From: an uncultured Chloroflexales bacterium
GTDB taxonomy: Bacteria > Chloroflexota > Chloroflexia > Chloroflexales > Chloroflexaceae
Direction: 5' to 3'
Assembly (NCBI GenBank): GCA_937967405.1
Contig: CALCJV010000048.1
Location: 1 to 58,754 of the forward strand
DNA: 58,754 bases
In this document: one piece after another, positions 1 to 8,670 of the stretch
Position numbering within the stretch: position 1 is the stretch's first letter
How the letters are laid out: every line of letters begins with the position of its first letter
Notes under the pieces: generated by a model
What the model was told of the DNA's origin: nothing
Database searches by the model: none
The model's input: the letters and a program-made list of their open reading frames with translations, nothing else
Made by a program: the position numbers and the translations under genes

Positions 1-1860
1 TGTTATGTCTGAACTACCCGTCAAGTCAGCATTGATTGCCTGCACCTGCTGCCCATCCAGCACGCGCTCCTGTTCGCTACCATCATCAAAGCCGACCATC
101 GAGACCCGCACCGCCGCGCCCTCTAGCAGCCATGGACGATCAGCCCATGCCATAAAGATGTCACCGTCCTGCTTGATCCGCTTGAGTACCTCGCGGTTCG
201 CCCCGCCGCGGATCGAGTTGGTTGCCAGCAGGCCCACGCGCTGGGCGTTGCCTGTGACCAGCTGGGCGCGGGCTTGCTCAAACCAATAACACACAAAGTC
301 AGCACTTGCTGGAATCCGACTACGATAGCACGCAAAGAGATGATTTACATAGCTGTCGCCAAGTTCGCTTCGTATCCGATTGCCACCCAAGAAGGGCGGG
401 TTGCCGATAATCACATCGGCGCGGGGCCATGCGGGGGCGGTGGGCGTGCCCTCTGCCGTGAAGGTGAGGATCGCATCGCGCTGCTCAATCGTGGTGAGCG
501 GCTGCAAGATCGGTTCGGGCGCATCCCAATAGCCATTCGTGCGCCGCCACTGCCAATAGCCAATCCACAACACGATCTGTGCTAGCTCGGCGGCGAACGG
601 GTTCTTCTCAATCCCATAGAACTGGTTGGGCGTTACACCGAGCGGCGGGCGGGTCAAGCCCACCCCTTCGGCCACATTGCCGACTTCTTGTTCAAGGTCT
701 TTGAGTTGCTTCAAGGCCACATACAAGAAGTTGCCACTGCCACACGCCGGATCAAGCACGCGCAGCATGGCCAGCCGCTCGACAAACTCCTCAAGCTGCG
801 CCTGCGCCTTCGTCCGATCAGATTGCTTGCGGCTTTCCAGCAATTGCTGCACCTGTGCCTGCACCTGTGCCCATTCGCGGCGCAAAGGCTGCATCAGCAC
901 CGGCTCGACAATCAACAGAATGTCATCTTCAGAGGTGTAGTGTGCGCCGAGCTGCGAACGTTTGGACGGATCGAGCGCACGCTCAAACAGCGTGCCAAAG
1001 ATGCTTGGCTCCACCGCACTCCAATCAAGTTTGGCAGCTTGGGTCAGGAGCTGAATCTCATCCGCCGTAAGGTCAAGCACGGGGGTCGTATCGAATAAGC
1101 CGCCATCGAAATGCGGGATACGGGCACTGCCAGAAAACCCGCCAGTTTGCATTTTGCTAAATAACTCGTTGATGCGGGGCACAAATGAAGAAGGGTCGTT
1201 GATTGCAGCACGGAGGTTTTCCGTCAAGAGTTGCTGTGGCAAGAGGTGAATATCCTCAGCAAAGAAGGTAAACAGGAGCTTCATAAAGAAGTGGGCCACC
1301 AGCTCGGCGGGGTAGCGTTGCTCAAGCAGGCGGGTCACCTGCACCAGCGTGCGTGCGGCTTCTTGGGTGATCGTCTCGCGGGTCTCGGCGGGGCGCAGGC
1401 GTTCAGGCTGGGTCAGGGCATCGCGCAGCAGATCGCGGGTCGCTTGATTGATGAGATCAGCGTTGGTGAAGCTGATCCGGCGCGTGGGCGTACCAGTGAA
1501 TTCGATGGAGATCATGTAGCGGGCTATGTCGGAGACAATCAGCACCGGGGGGTTGCCAAGATCGCTCCGATAGAGGGTCAGTTGTTGGTAGGCCTCCTCC
1601 AGATTCTTGCCCTTAGACTTATACTCCCACACGAATTTGCCCGCATGCCAGACATCAGCGCGGCCCGCCCCGCCGCCGGACTTGGCGAGCGGCTGTTCAA
1701 AGCGATAGATGTCCTGCGTCGTCGGGTCATCGTAGGGGGCGAGAATATCGAGCAGGGCGCACAGATCGCGGAAGTGCGATTGGGCCACTGCGATTTCGTT
1801 GGCACTCACTGCGGCCCACTTCTCGATAAATTGCTTGGGGGTTAGGGCGGCTTGGCTCAC
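1..1860 (-). CDS. MmeI-like type IIL restriction-modification protein, N-terminal 620 residues (3' end outside window)
   Basis: Probable single-chain endonuclease plus N6-adenine methyltransferase that cuts and protects DNA with one polypeptide. It starts at GTG 1860, preceded by AAAGGAG about 7 nt upstream, and stays open to base 1. An N-terminal PD-(D/E)XK nuclease is visible as D69-X9-E79-X-K81, the same spacing I recall for MmeI. A helical spacer follows, then methyltransferase motif I (LDPACGSGNF, residues 369-378) and motif IV (NPPF, 487-490). Family members run to roughly 900-1000 residues, so the rest of the methyltransferase and the target-recognition domain lie beyond the window. 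No separate restriction gene is expected for this type. The fold call is strong; the recognition sequence cannot be read. Confidence 0.85.
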   Translation of the reverse strand, partial: MSQAALTPKQFIEKWAAVSANEIAVAQSHFRDLCALLDILAPYDDPTTQDIYRFEQPLAKSGGGAGRADVWHAGKFVWEYKSKGKNLEEAYQQLTLYRSDLGNPPVLIVSDIARYMISIEFTGTPTRRISFTNADLINQATRDLLRDALTQPERLRPAETRETITQEAARTLVQVTRLLEQRYPAELVAHFFMKLLFTFFAEDIHLLPQQLLTENLRAAINDPSSFVPRINELFSKMQTGGFSGSARIPHFDGGLFDTTPVLDLTADEIQLLTQAAKLDWSAVEPSIFGTLFERALDPSKRSQLGAHYTSEDDILLIVEPVLMQPLRREWAQVQAQVQQLLESRKQSDRTKAQAQLEEFVERLAMLRVLDPACGSGNFLYVALKQLKDLEQEVGNVAEGVGLTRPPLGVTPNQFYGIEKNPFAAELAQIVLWIGYWQWRRTNGYWDAPEPILQPLTTIEQRDAILTFTAEGTPTAPAWPRADVIIGNPPFLGGNRIRSELGDSYVNHLFACYRSRIPASADFVCYWFEQARAQLVTGNAQRVGLLATNSIRGGANREVLKRIKQDGDIFMAWADRPWLLEGAAVRVSMVGFDDGSEQERVLDGQQVQAINADLTGSSDIT

Positions 1861-2012
1861 AGGTTGGCTCCTTTGGCCTACAAACACTGTTTCGTATGAC
1901 AGAGATTATAGCATAGCGGGGTGGCTTTCCCCCCGCCCCAAAACCGCGCAAATCCCCTATACTATAACTACGCCATCCGTATGGAGTGAGTCAAACGATA
2001 GGAGCCAAGCCG

Positions 2013-2516
2013 ATGGGAACCATCAAAATTCCGACCAAAGCACAACGTGATGCACGCCTGATGCAGCTTGCCGCCAAGAAGCTGGCCGCCAAAAAGCACC
2101 CCGACGAAGTTGCTGACCTGCTCTGCAAAACCGGCGACATCTATTGGAATGAAGCTACCGAGATTGTAGATGAGGTGCGCTACAATCGGCGGGGCATGAT
2201 TGCCATGTATCAACTTCCGAGCGTAATCATCAGGAGTGGGCTGTACGCGGCACTAGGCCTGTTCCTGCTGCTGCTTGGAGGGCGCGTGCTGATCACTTAT
2301 GGCTTGCCCACCCCGTTTCTCGCCCAGCTTCAGAATGTGCCGGTGGCGGGCGGGGTGAGCTTCTACGGGGCCAATGCAATGCACCCCTTGCTCAACCTGA
2401 TCTTTGCGGGAGCGGGGGCGTTCTTCCTGCTGTTGGCGGTGCTGGGCATCGTGCAACCCTTGCTGATCATCCTGCTTTCGCCCGTCCTGAATAAGAGCCG
2501 CGTGATCAAAGAATAG
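2013..2516 (+). CDS. small membrane protein of unknown function
   Basis: Protein of 167 residues. I chose ATG 2013 because AGGAG lies at a suitable distance; an in-frame GTG 27 nt upstream has no such site. The first 60 residues are soluble, charged and rich in Lys and Ala. Two long hydrophobic stretches follow (about residues 68-95 and 125-160) with a short Pro/Gly-rich loop between them, ending in a basic tail. I do not recognise the family. It ends 26 nt before hemW on the same strand and may be cotranscribed with it. Confidence 0.7.
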   Translation: MGTIKIPTKAQRDARLMQLAAKKLAAKKHPDEVADLLCKTGDIYWNEATEIVDEVRYNRRGMIAMYQLPSVIIRSGLYAALGLFLLLLGGRVLITYGLPTPFLAQLQNVPVAGGVSFYGANAMHPLLNLIFAGAGAFFLLLAVLGIVQPLLIILLSPVLNKSRVIKE

Positions 2517-2542
2517 CACCATACCCCCTAGCTAGGAACCAT

Positions 2543-3757
2543 ATGCAGCATCTCTACCTGCACATTCCGTTTTGCCATCGGCGGTGTTCCTACTGCGATT
2601 TCAACACCTACGCCAATCTCGAAGATCGGATTGAGGCCTACGTTGTCGCCCTGTGCGCCGAGCTGGCCCTGCTCCCTGTACCACCTGCATCGCCCACCAA
2701 ACCAGCATCAGACGGGGTGCTAACCAGTGCCACGCTCGGCCCGACGATCTTCTTTGGCGGGGGCACACCGAGTATGCTCAGCCTGCCCCAGCTTGAGCGC
2801 ATCTTGCAAGCCGCAGATCGGCTCGTGCCCGTGCAGCAGGCGGAGGTCTCGCTCGAAGCCAACCCCGGCACGTTGCTTGGTGCGGATATGCCCGCCCTCG
2901 ACTATCTGCGCGGCTTGGTGAGCTTAGGCATTCGCCGCTTGAGTCTCGGCGTGCAAACCCTGCACGATCCGCTGCTGCGCGTACTCGGCCGCACGCACAC
3001 CGCTGCTGAAGCCCAGCAGACCTATCGGCTAGCGCGGCGGGCAGGCTTTGCGAATATTAGTCTTGACTTCATGTTTGGCTTGCCGGAGCAGACCTTCGCC
3101 GATTGGCAGGCGGTAGTGGCTGCCCTGATTGCATGGCAACCCGATCACTTGTCGGCGTATGCGCTGATCCTTGAGGAGCGTACCCCCTTGTTCGCCCAAG
3201 TCACGAGCGGACGGGTGAGCGTGCCTGATGATGACCTCACAGGCGCAATGTATGAGCATGCGATAGAGCAACTGGCACTGGCGGGCTACCAGCACTACGA
3301 GATCAGCAACTGGGCGCGGGTGAGCACCCAGCCAGAGCTAGCACCGCATGTGCCGGCCTACGCCTGCCAGCACAATCTCGCCTACTGGCTCAACAGCGAT
3401 TACCTTGCGGCGGGGGCGGGGGCGCACGGGCATATCTACCCGCACCGCTACTACAACATCCTCAATGTTGAGGCGTACATTCAGGCGGTACAGCAGGGCC
3501 AACGCCCCATTGCTGAGACAACTGATCTGAGCCACGCCGACCTGTGTGCCGAGACAATGTTTATGGGCTTGCGCCTGCACGCAGGCGTAAGCCGCACGCA
3601 CTTCGCCCAACGCTGCGGGGTTGATCTGGATGCCACCTACGGCGAGACGCTGGCTCAGCTTGCGGCGCAGGGCTTGCTCGCACAGGATGCCCATGCCGTA
3701 TACCTCACGGCACGCGGGCGCAATCTCGGCAACCGCGTGTTTGAACACTTTGTGTAA
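2543..3757 (+). CDS. hemW: radical SAM heme chaperone HemW (HemN-like)
   Basis: Cytosolic radical SAM protein of 404 residues. The cluster motif is C11-X3-C15-X2-C18 and the next residue but one is Phe, not the fourth Cys of true HemN. That pattern points to HemW, the heme-trafficking chaperone, rather than coproporphyrinogen dehydrogenase. GGGTPS (residues 72-77) is the SAM-binding glycine motif. A HemN_C-like region fills the last 100 residues. Length is normal for HemW. The start ATG 2543 has AGCTAGGA upstream. Older annotation would call it oxygen-independent coproporphyrinogen III oxidase. Confidence 0.9.
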   Translation: MQHLYLHIPFCHRRCSYCDFNTYANLEDRIEAYVVALCAELALLPVPPASPTKPASDGVLTSATLGPTIFFGGGTPSMLSLPQLERILQAADRLVPVQQAEVSLEANPGTLLGADMPALDYLRGLVSLGIRRLSLGVQTLHDPLLRVLGRTHTAAEAQQTYRLARRAGFANISLDFMFGLPEQTFADWQAVVAALIAWQPDHLSAYALILEERTPLFAQVTSGRVSVPDDDLTGAMYEHAIEQLALAGYQHYEISNWARVSTQPELAPHVPAYACQHNLAYWLNSDYLAAGAGAHGHIYPHRYYNILNVEAYIQAVQQGQRPIAETTDLSHADLCAETMFMGLRLHAGVSRTHFAQRCGVDLDATYGETLAQLAAQGLLAQDAHAVYLTARGRNLGNRVFEHFV

Positions 3758-3796
3758 TGCCCAATATCAAACATAGCCAACGAAAGAGTTTCTGCT

Positions 3797-4735
3797 ATGC
3801 GAACATCAATCTTACCTCCGCCCAATGCCCTATATCCCGAAAGCGACGGGCAACCAATGGCTGAGAATACACTCCAATTTCGCTGGATTGTGGTGATCAA
3901 AGAGAACCTTGAAATCCTGCTGCGCCACGAACCACAGGTGTTCATTGCCGGTGATCTGCTCTGGTATCCGGTGCAGGGTGAGCCGACGATCCGCCGTGCC
4001 CCAGATGCGATGGTGGTGTTTGGGCGGCCACGCGGCGAACGCCGTTCGTATCTCCAGTGGGAAGAGGACAATATCGCCCCCCAGATTGTCTTTGAGATTC
4101 GCTCACATAGCAATACTGCGGCAGAAATGGCGGACAAGCTCGTTTTCTATAATACCTATGGCGTAGCCGAATACTACGTCTACGATCCGCAGACGAATGA
4201 GCTGAGCGGGTATCTGCGTGACACACCAGATGATGATTTGCGCGAGATCGCCGTGATGGCTGGCTGGCGTAGCCCACGGCTAGGGATCAGCTTTGATCTG
4301 TCTGGGCACGAGTTGCAGGTGCGCTACCCCGATGGGACACCATTCCTGACCCCGCTTGAGCTAGCGGAACGGGCCGAGCGAGCGGAAGCTGAAGCCGCCG
4401 CGCAACGTGAACGGGCAGCAAGTGAGCAGCAGCGAGCCACGAGTGAGCAACGCCGCGCTGAGCGGGCCGAGCAACTCAGCAGTGAACAGCGGCAACGGGC
4501 CGCCGCCGAACGGGAACGAGCGGCTCAAGCCGAGCAACGCGCCGCCCAAGCGGAACAACGGGCGGCCCAAGCGGAGCAGGCGGCGCAGAGTGAGCGTGAA
4601 CGGGCGGCCCAAGCCGAGCAGGCAGCGCAGAGTGAGCGTGAACGGGCAGCCCAAGCCGAGCAACGCGCCGCTGCGCTGGAAGCTCGGTTGCGGGCGTTGG
4701 GGCTTGATCCGGCAATGCTAGATGGGGAAGGTTAG
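3797..4735 (+). CDS. Uma2-family (DUF820) putative endonuclease with long coiled-coil tail
   Basis: Protein of 312 residues. Residues 1-185 form a Uma2/DUF820 restriction-endonuclease-like domain: an APDA segment, the FEIRSHSN segment where most relatives have SPS, an ADKL segment, then GVAEYYVYDP. Residues 190-300 are a tail of short repeats such as AEQRAAQ, predicted to be a coiled coil. Its substrate is unknown; the family is greatly expanded in Cyanobacteria and Chloroflexota without an established function. Two paralogues occur in this window at 44483 and 47342. Its stop codon overlaps the stop of the convergent glycosylase gene (TTAG at 4732-4735). Confidence 0.85.
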   Translation: MRTSILPPPNALYPESDGQPMAENTLQFRWIVVIKENLEILLRHEPQVFIAGDLLWYPVQGEPTIRRAPDAMVVFGRPRGERRSYLQWEEDNIAPQIVFEIRSHSNTAAEMADKLVFYNTYGVAEYYVYDPQTNELSGYLRDTPDDDLREIAVMAGWRSPRLGISFDLSGHELQVRYPDGTPFLTPLELAERAERAEAEAAAQRERAASEQQRATSEQRRAERAEQLSSEQRQRAAAERERAAQAEQRAAQAEQRAAQAEQAAQSERERAAQAEQAAQSERERAAQAEQRAAALEARLRALGLDPAMLDGEG

Positions 4736-5520
4736 CTCGGCTCGTGCGGCCCGTGCTGATAGTAGGCGCAGATCGCTCGCAACGGGCAGCCATCCTCGCG
4801 GGTAAGGTACGCCTCGCGCCCGACTTGCACGCTGTACACCCGCCGCGCCGGTGGCCCATCGCAGCGCGGCTTGCGCGTTAGGCAGTAGCGCACACACTGC
4901 TCATTGATCAGCGCGTGGAAATCGGCGTAGAGCGTGGCCCAATCCTGCGAATCAGGCAGATCAAGATGGTCAAGCTGTTGCTGAATGTGCGCCTGCATCA
5001 CGGCATAGCGCACCTGCTCCCAAGCGAGCGGTGGCTCTGGCTGAACCCGCGCAAACAGTTGGCGCGTGTAGGCATCCACCACAAAGAGCGCGTGCCCACC
5101 CGCATACAAGAGGATGACATCGGCGGTTTCGTTACCGATGCGCGGCAGGCGCAAAAGTTCGGCGCGGGCGGCAAGGGTGGGCTGAGCGAGCATGCGCCGC
5201 ACATCGCCGTTGTGATGGATGCACAGGTAGCGACAGAATTGGATCAGCCCATCCGCCTTCTGGCGGTAGTAGGCGACGGGGCGCAGGAGTTCGGCGAGTG
5301 GCTCCGGTGCAGCGTGGGCGATGGCATGCGGGCTGAGCCAGCCGTGTGCCTGCACGCGCAGAATGGCCTGTTCTACCGCTTCCCAACGGGTACGTTGCAC
5401 CAGCACCGCGCCGAGCAGCATCTCGAAGGCGGCATCGTCGCCAAAGATGGGCCACCAATCATGGGGCTGCCCGAAGTGGCTGTGCAGCCGCGCATAGACT
5501 TCCGCAAGCGTCCCACTCAT
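4732..5520 (-). CDS. HhH-GPD DNA base-excision glycosylase, EndoIII/MagIII-like, with iron-sulfur loop
   Basis: DNA repair glycosylase of 262 residues. The helix-hairpin-helix is LPRIGNETA (125-133) and the catalytic Asp is D149 in VVDAYTR. Endonuclease III has a catalytic Lys in the hairpin (GRKTA). Here that position is Glu (GNETA), as in the MagIII-like branch, so a glycosylase without lyase activity is likely. Candidate cluster ligands are C213, C220, C245 and C251. The usual C-X6-C-X2-C-X5-C is stretched to X24 in the middle. I chose ATG 5520 over 5556 because it forms an ATGA overlap with the upstream hydrolase stop, suggesting translational coupling. The exact substrate base is uncertain. 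Confidence 0.82.
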   Translation of the reverse strand: MSGTLAEVYARLHSHFGQPHDWWPIFGDDAAFEMLLGAVLVQRTRWEAVEQAILRVQAHGWLSPHAIAHAAPEPLAELLRPVAYYRQKADGLIQFCRYLCIHHNGDVRRMLAQPTLAARAELLRLPRIGNETADVILLYAGGHALFVVDAYTRQLFARVQPEPPLAWEQVRYAVMQAHIQQQLDHLDLPDSQDWATLYADFHALINEQCVRYCLTRKPRCDGPPARRVYSVQVGREAYLTREDGCPLRAICAYYQHGPHEPS

Positions 5521-6422
5521 GCTGCCGCTTGCACTACCGCCACGCTTGCCAGCCACGCCTGCACCGTCTCGACAAAGACCTGTGGCACTTCATCAAAGCA
5601 GCAGTGCCCACTATCTGCCAGCACGCGGATCGTGGCGTGTGGGGCATACAGATCACGCAGGAGATCGGCGAGGCTGGGCGGCAGCACATGGTCGGCTTCG
5701 CCCCACACGATCAACGTTGGCTGGGTGATGGCATCAGGGGCAATCTTCAGCACTAGATTAGGAAAATTGCGTGTGACAGCGAGGTAGGCTTCGGCTCCGC
5801 CCGACCGGCGGAGGGGCCCCGTGAACACCTCGATCAGCTCTGGGGTCACCAGCTCAGGGTAGCGGTGGTAGTTGGCCCGCAGTTGCGTCCGCACGCTGTT
5901 GCTCGTGGTAAAGCTGCGGGCGAGGGTTTCGCCGATCAGCGGCAGTTGCAGGATGCCGAACAGCGAACGTTCGAGCAGTGAAGGCGGCTCTTGGCGGGGG
6001 TAGCCGATGCTGTTGACCAACACCAGCGCGTGCACCGTGTCGGGGTGGGTAGCGGCAAGCTGCAAGCTGACTCCGCCGCCCATCGAGTGCCCAATCACGA
6101 TGGCGGGCTGCTGCACAACGCTGCGGATGAAGTGGGCAACCTGTTCTGCCCATACATTGAAGCTCGGCGGAATGTGGGCGGGCAAGATCGAGGAGTAGCC
6201 GAAGTTGTGCAGATCAAGCGCATATACAGGGTGCGCCTGCGCTAGGAGCGGTACAACTCTGCGCCAATGTTCAAGGAGACCGCCGTAGCCATGCACCAGC
6301 ACCATTGGGGTGGCCATCTGGGCTGGATGCAGGGTGGCTTGGTAGCGGGTGCGCCCAAGCGGGCTAAGGAGGTTGTGTTCGCTGGTCTGCACGCATGCCG
6401 AACGGGTGGTTGCTGTAGTCAT
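5517..6422 (-). CDS. alpha/beta-fold hydrolase
   Basis: Protein of 301 residues with an alpha/beta hydrolase core. HGYGG (44-48) makes the oxyanion loop, and GHSMGGG holds the nucleophile S113. An Asp lies in VWGEADHV (near 248) and a His in DSGHCCFDE (near 277). No signal peptide is seen, so it should be cytosolic. The substrate cannot be read from sequence; relatives are annotated as esterases, lipases or haloperoxidase-like enzymes. Its last codon overlaps the start of the downstream glycosylase gene. Confidence 0.85.
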   Translation of the reverse strand: MTTATTRSACVQTSEHNLLSPLGRTRYQATLHPAQMATPMVLVHGYGGLLEHWRRVVPLLAQAHPVYALDLHNFGYSSILPAHIPPSFNVWAEQVAHFIRSVVQQPAIVIGHSMGGGVSLQLAATHPDTVHALVLVNSIGYPRQEPPSLLERSLFGILQLPLIGETLARSFTTSNSVRTQLRANYHRYPELVTPELIEVFTGPLRRSGGAEAYLAVTRNFPNLVLKIAPDAITQPTLIVWGEADHVLPPSLADLLRDLYAPHATIRVLADSGHCCFDEVPQVFVETVQAWLASVAVVQAAA

Positions 6423-6608
6423 GCTGTTGTTCCTTGCTGTGAAGATTCAATGCCTATAACTACTCTACCACAGTTCAGCCGACGCGGGTAGGTGGCAGGT
6501 GCGTGGGGCTAGATGGCAGGCAAACGGCTGCAAGTGAGCCGGGCTGGGTGGCAGAGGGGACGCTCCACGCATTACCTAGCCCCGACCCCTGCTACCCGCC
6601 CCTGTTGC
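6423..6608. other. intergenic spacer with degraded GGCAGG/CCTAGCC-rich sequence
   Basis: No gene is supported here. The spacer separates the flavin oxidase stop from the hydrolase start. It is rich in GGTGGCAGGTGC and CCTAGCC-type words that also occur near 12326-12361 and 24690-24729, so it may be a decayed dispersed repeat. Confidence 0.4.
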
Positions 6609-7952
6609 CTAGCCGCCTACCTGATCGAGCAACTTCCACGCGCTGCCGACAAGCGGCACAAACCACGGGTCACCATCGTAGGGGATCGGCGCGGCGGGTA
6701 GCGGCGGCAGGGCCAGCAGATCATCATCTTCGGCAATGCCTAGAATGCGCTCGGCAAGCACCCGTCCGGCATAGCTCGCCAAGGCTCCGCCATGCCCGGC
6801 GTAGCCTGCCGCATAGTATAGCCCTTTGATCCCATCGAGCGTGCCGGCGTGGAACAGCCCATCGAAGGCGAGGCACACATTGCCGCCCCACGCATAGGCA
6901 ATCCGCACGCCATGCAGCTGCGGAAAGACCTGTAGTAGCTCGTGATGCAGGCTGTGGGCGCGTGCGGCAATCGCCCCATCCTGATCGGGGCGGGTGATGT
7001 CGCGTCCGCCGTAGAGCAGGCGCTTGTCGGGTGTGAGGCGGAAATACGCGCCGACGTGACGCGAATCGTAGAAGAGGCGATTCCGCGGGCTGATGCTCTG
7101 GGCGAGCTGATCGGGGAGGATGTCGGTGGCGATGCTGTACGAGCCAACCGGAACGAGCCGCCGGCGTAGGCTAGGCGTAAGTCGGCCGGTGTAGCCGTTG
7201 GTGGCAACAATCACCGCTTGGGCCAGCACATCGCCGCGTGGCGTGCTCAGCAGGAAGCCGTGCCGCAGGCGGGCAATGCGCTCAACGGGCGTATACTCAA
7301 ACAGCACCGCCCCCGCCCGTAGGGTGGCCTGCACCAAGCCCGCCACGAATTTGGCGGCGTGAACGCTGTAACTGGCTTCATCCAGTAGCCCTCCGGCAAA
7401 GCAACTCGCGCCGATCTCATCTGCTAGCTGCACACGGGAGAGCAGGCGCACGGGATGGCTGCACTCGCGCTGGAGCAGGGTAGCCTCACGGGACAGATCT
7501 GCCATGTGGTGGGCACGATTGGCAAGTACAATGTGCCCGCTATGGTGCAGGTGGCAATCAATACCTTCGCGCTCAATCAAGCTGACGGCATGGTCTACCG
7601 CTTTGAGCGAGGCGCGGAACAGCTTGCAGGCAACCTCAGAGCCATACTGCGCCGCAAGATCACGATACGAGCGGCTGAGACCGGTGAGCAGCATGCCCGC
7701 ATTGCGTGAGCTTGCGCCCCAGCCCAAGGTACGCCCTTCGCATAGCACCACGCGCTTGCCGTGCCGGGCAAGGGTGTAGGCTGCGCCCAAGCCGGTGTAG
7801 CCTCCGCCCACAATCGCCACGTCGGCTTCCATTGGGAGCAGGGTGGTCGGGGCGGTGTTGCCGCTAGGGATGGTCACTGGCTCGGTTCCGTCTATACTCC
7901 ACACGCTGGCAAGGTGGTAGTGGTGGGGGGGCTGTCCGTTGTTCATGTTCAT
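6609..7952 (-). CDS. FAD-dependent amine oxidase (DAO family, PuuB-like)
   Basis: Protein of 447 residues of the D-amino-acid oxidase superfamily. The dinucleotide-binding motif VGGGYTGLGAA lies at 48-58, followed by the acidic end of strand two and GWGASSRNAGM, typical of gamma-glutamylputrescine oxidase-like enzymes. Near the C-terminus GYAGHGGALASYAGR is the second FAD-contact region. It likely oxidises an amine or amino acid and makes hydrogen peroxide. Start: ATG 7952 is used; ATG 7946 is equally possible and better spaced from GAGGG. The deacylase gene upstream ends 14 nt away, and an aldehyde dehydrogenase lies further upstream on the same strand, which suits oxidation of an amine to aldehyde and then acid. 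Confidence 0.82.
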   Translation of the reverse strand: MNMNNGQPPHHYHLASVWSIDGTEPVTIPSGNTAPTTLLPMEADVAIVGGGYTGLGAAYTLARHGKRVVLCEGRTLGWGASSRNAGMLLTGLSRSYRDLAAQYGSEVACKLFRASLKAVDHAVSLIEREGIDCHLHHSGHIVLANRAHHMADLSREATLLQRECSHPVRLLSRVQLADEIGASCFAGGLLDEASYSVHAAKFVAGLVQATLRAGAVLFEYTPVERIARLRHGFLLSTPRGDVLAQAVIVATNGYTGRLTPSLRRRLVPVGSYSIATDILPDQLAQSISPRNRLFYDSRHVGAYFRLTPDKRLLYGGRDITRPDQDGAIAARAHSLHHELLQVFPQLHGVRIAYAWGGNVCLAFDGLFHAGTLDGIKGLYYAAGYAGHGGALASYAGRVLAERILGIAEDDDLLALPPLPAAPIPYDGDPWFVPLVGSAWKLLDQVGG

Positions 7953-7966
7953 CCCTCTACTGCTGG

Positions 7967-8452
7967 TTACTCCTCGTCATCCGGCTCGACAATAATCGGC
8001 CCTACTTGGGCTTCGGTCAGGTAAATCAGGTCTACCACGCGCAGTTCTAGGATACGATCTACACGCCCTACGCCACAGTAAACCACATCCAAATCCATCA
8101 CCGCTTCGTCAATCAGCACACTCACGTCATCCGAAAGCGCAATCGGGCTGAGGCTGTCCGGCTCTATGCCAAATAGGTCGCGCACTTCAGCCTCAGTCAG
8201 TGGGGTCAGGTGGTTGCGGCGCAGGTCTAGCTGATCGGCAAGCTCATCGGGATCAAGTGCATCTTCCCACCGCGTGACGACCAAGACGAGATTATCCTCG
8301 TGGGTGCGGTAGGCGCGGGTTCGCAGCAGATGCTCGGCGGGCAGATCGAGGTGCTGCGCGGCGGCGGCGATGCCCGCCCGTTCGTCATGTTCGTGGATCG
8401 TGAAGGGCATACCGCGTGCGCGGAGCCGCTCAAGGATTGCTTCGTAGATCAC
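7967..8452 (-). CDS. YbaK/EbsC-family aminoacyl-tRNA deacylase-like protein
   Basis: Protein of 161 residues resembling the YbaK/ProXp editing domain, which hydrolyses mischarged aminoacyl-tRNA. It shows the N-terminal helix and HEHDE strand, a central LVLVVTR strand, and the LTPLTEAEVRDLFGIEPDSLSP segment that corresponds to the family's G-x-x-SP region. I chose GTG 8452, with AAAAGGT upstream, because relatives begin at this helix. A longer form from ATG 8506 is possible. The last 60 residues are acidic and diverge from classical YbaK, so the specific tRNA is unknown. Confidence 0.7.
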   Translation of the reverse strand: MIYEAILERLRARGMPFTIHEHDERAGIAAAAQHLDLPAEHLLRTRAYRTHEDNLVLVVTRWEDALDPDELADQLDLRRNHLTPLTEAEVRDLFGIEPDSLSPIALSDDVSVLIDEAVMDLDVVYCGVGRVDRILELRVVDLIYLTEAQVGPIIVEPDDEE

Positions 8453-8670
8453 GGCGTGACCTTTTAATGGATACGGGGCGTGTCGAATAACACGCGCTGC
8501 TAACATTCCATCGGTGTTTCAACCTACCCGTGTAGGGACGTACCAAAGATCCATGATCCGATGTACCGCATGCGACACGATAGCCTAAGCGACTGCCCCG
8601 TTCCCAACGCGCCTGCATCAACTTCATCAGAGCACAAGCGGGGCGAGGTACCAATGGCGATGGGCATGGG

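Noticed and set aside
1231..1845. Plus-strand reading frame of 204 codons
   Set aside because: It lies exactly opposite the in-frame restriction-modification gene, which has catalytic motifs and a ribosome site.
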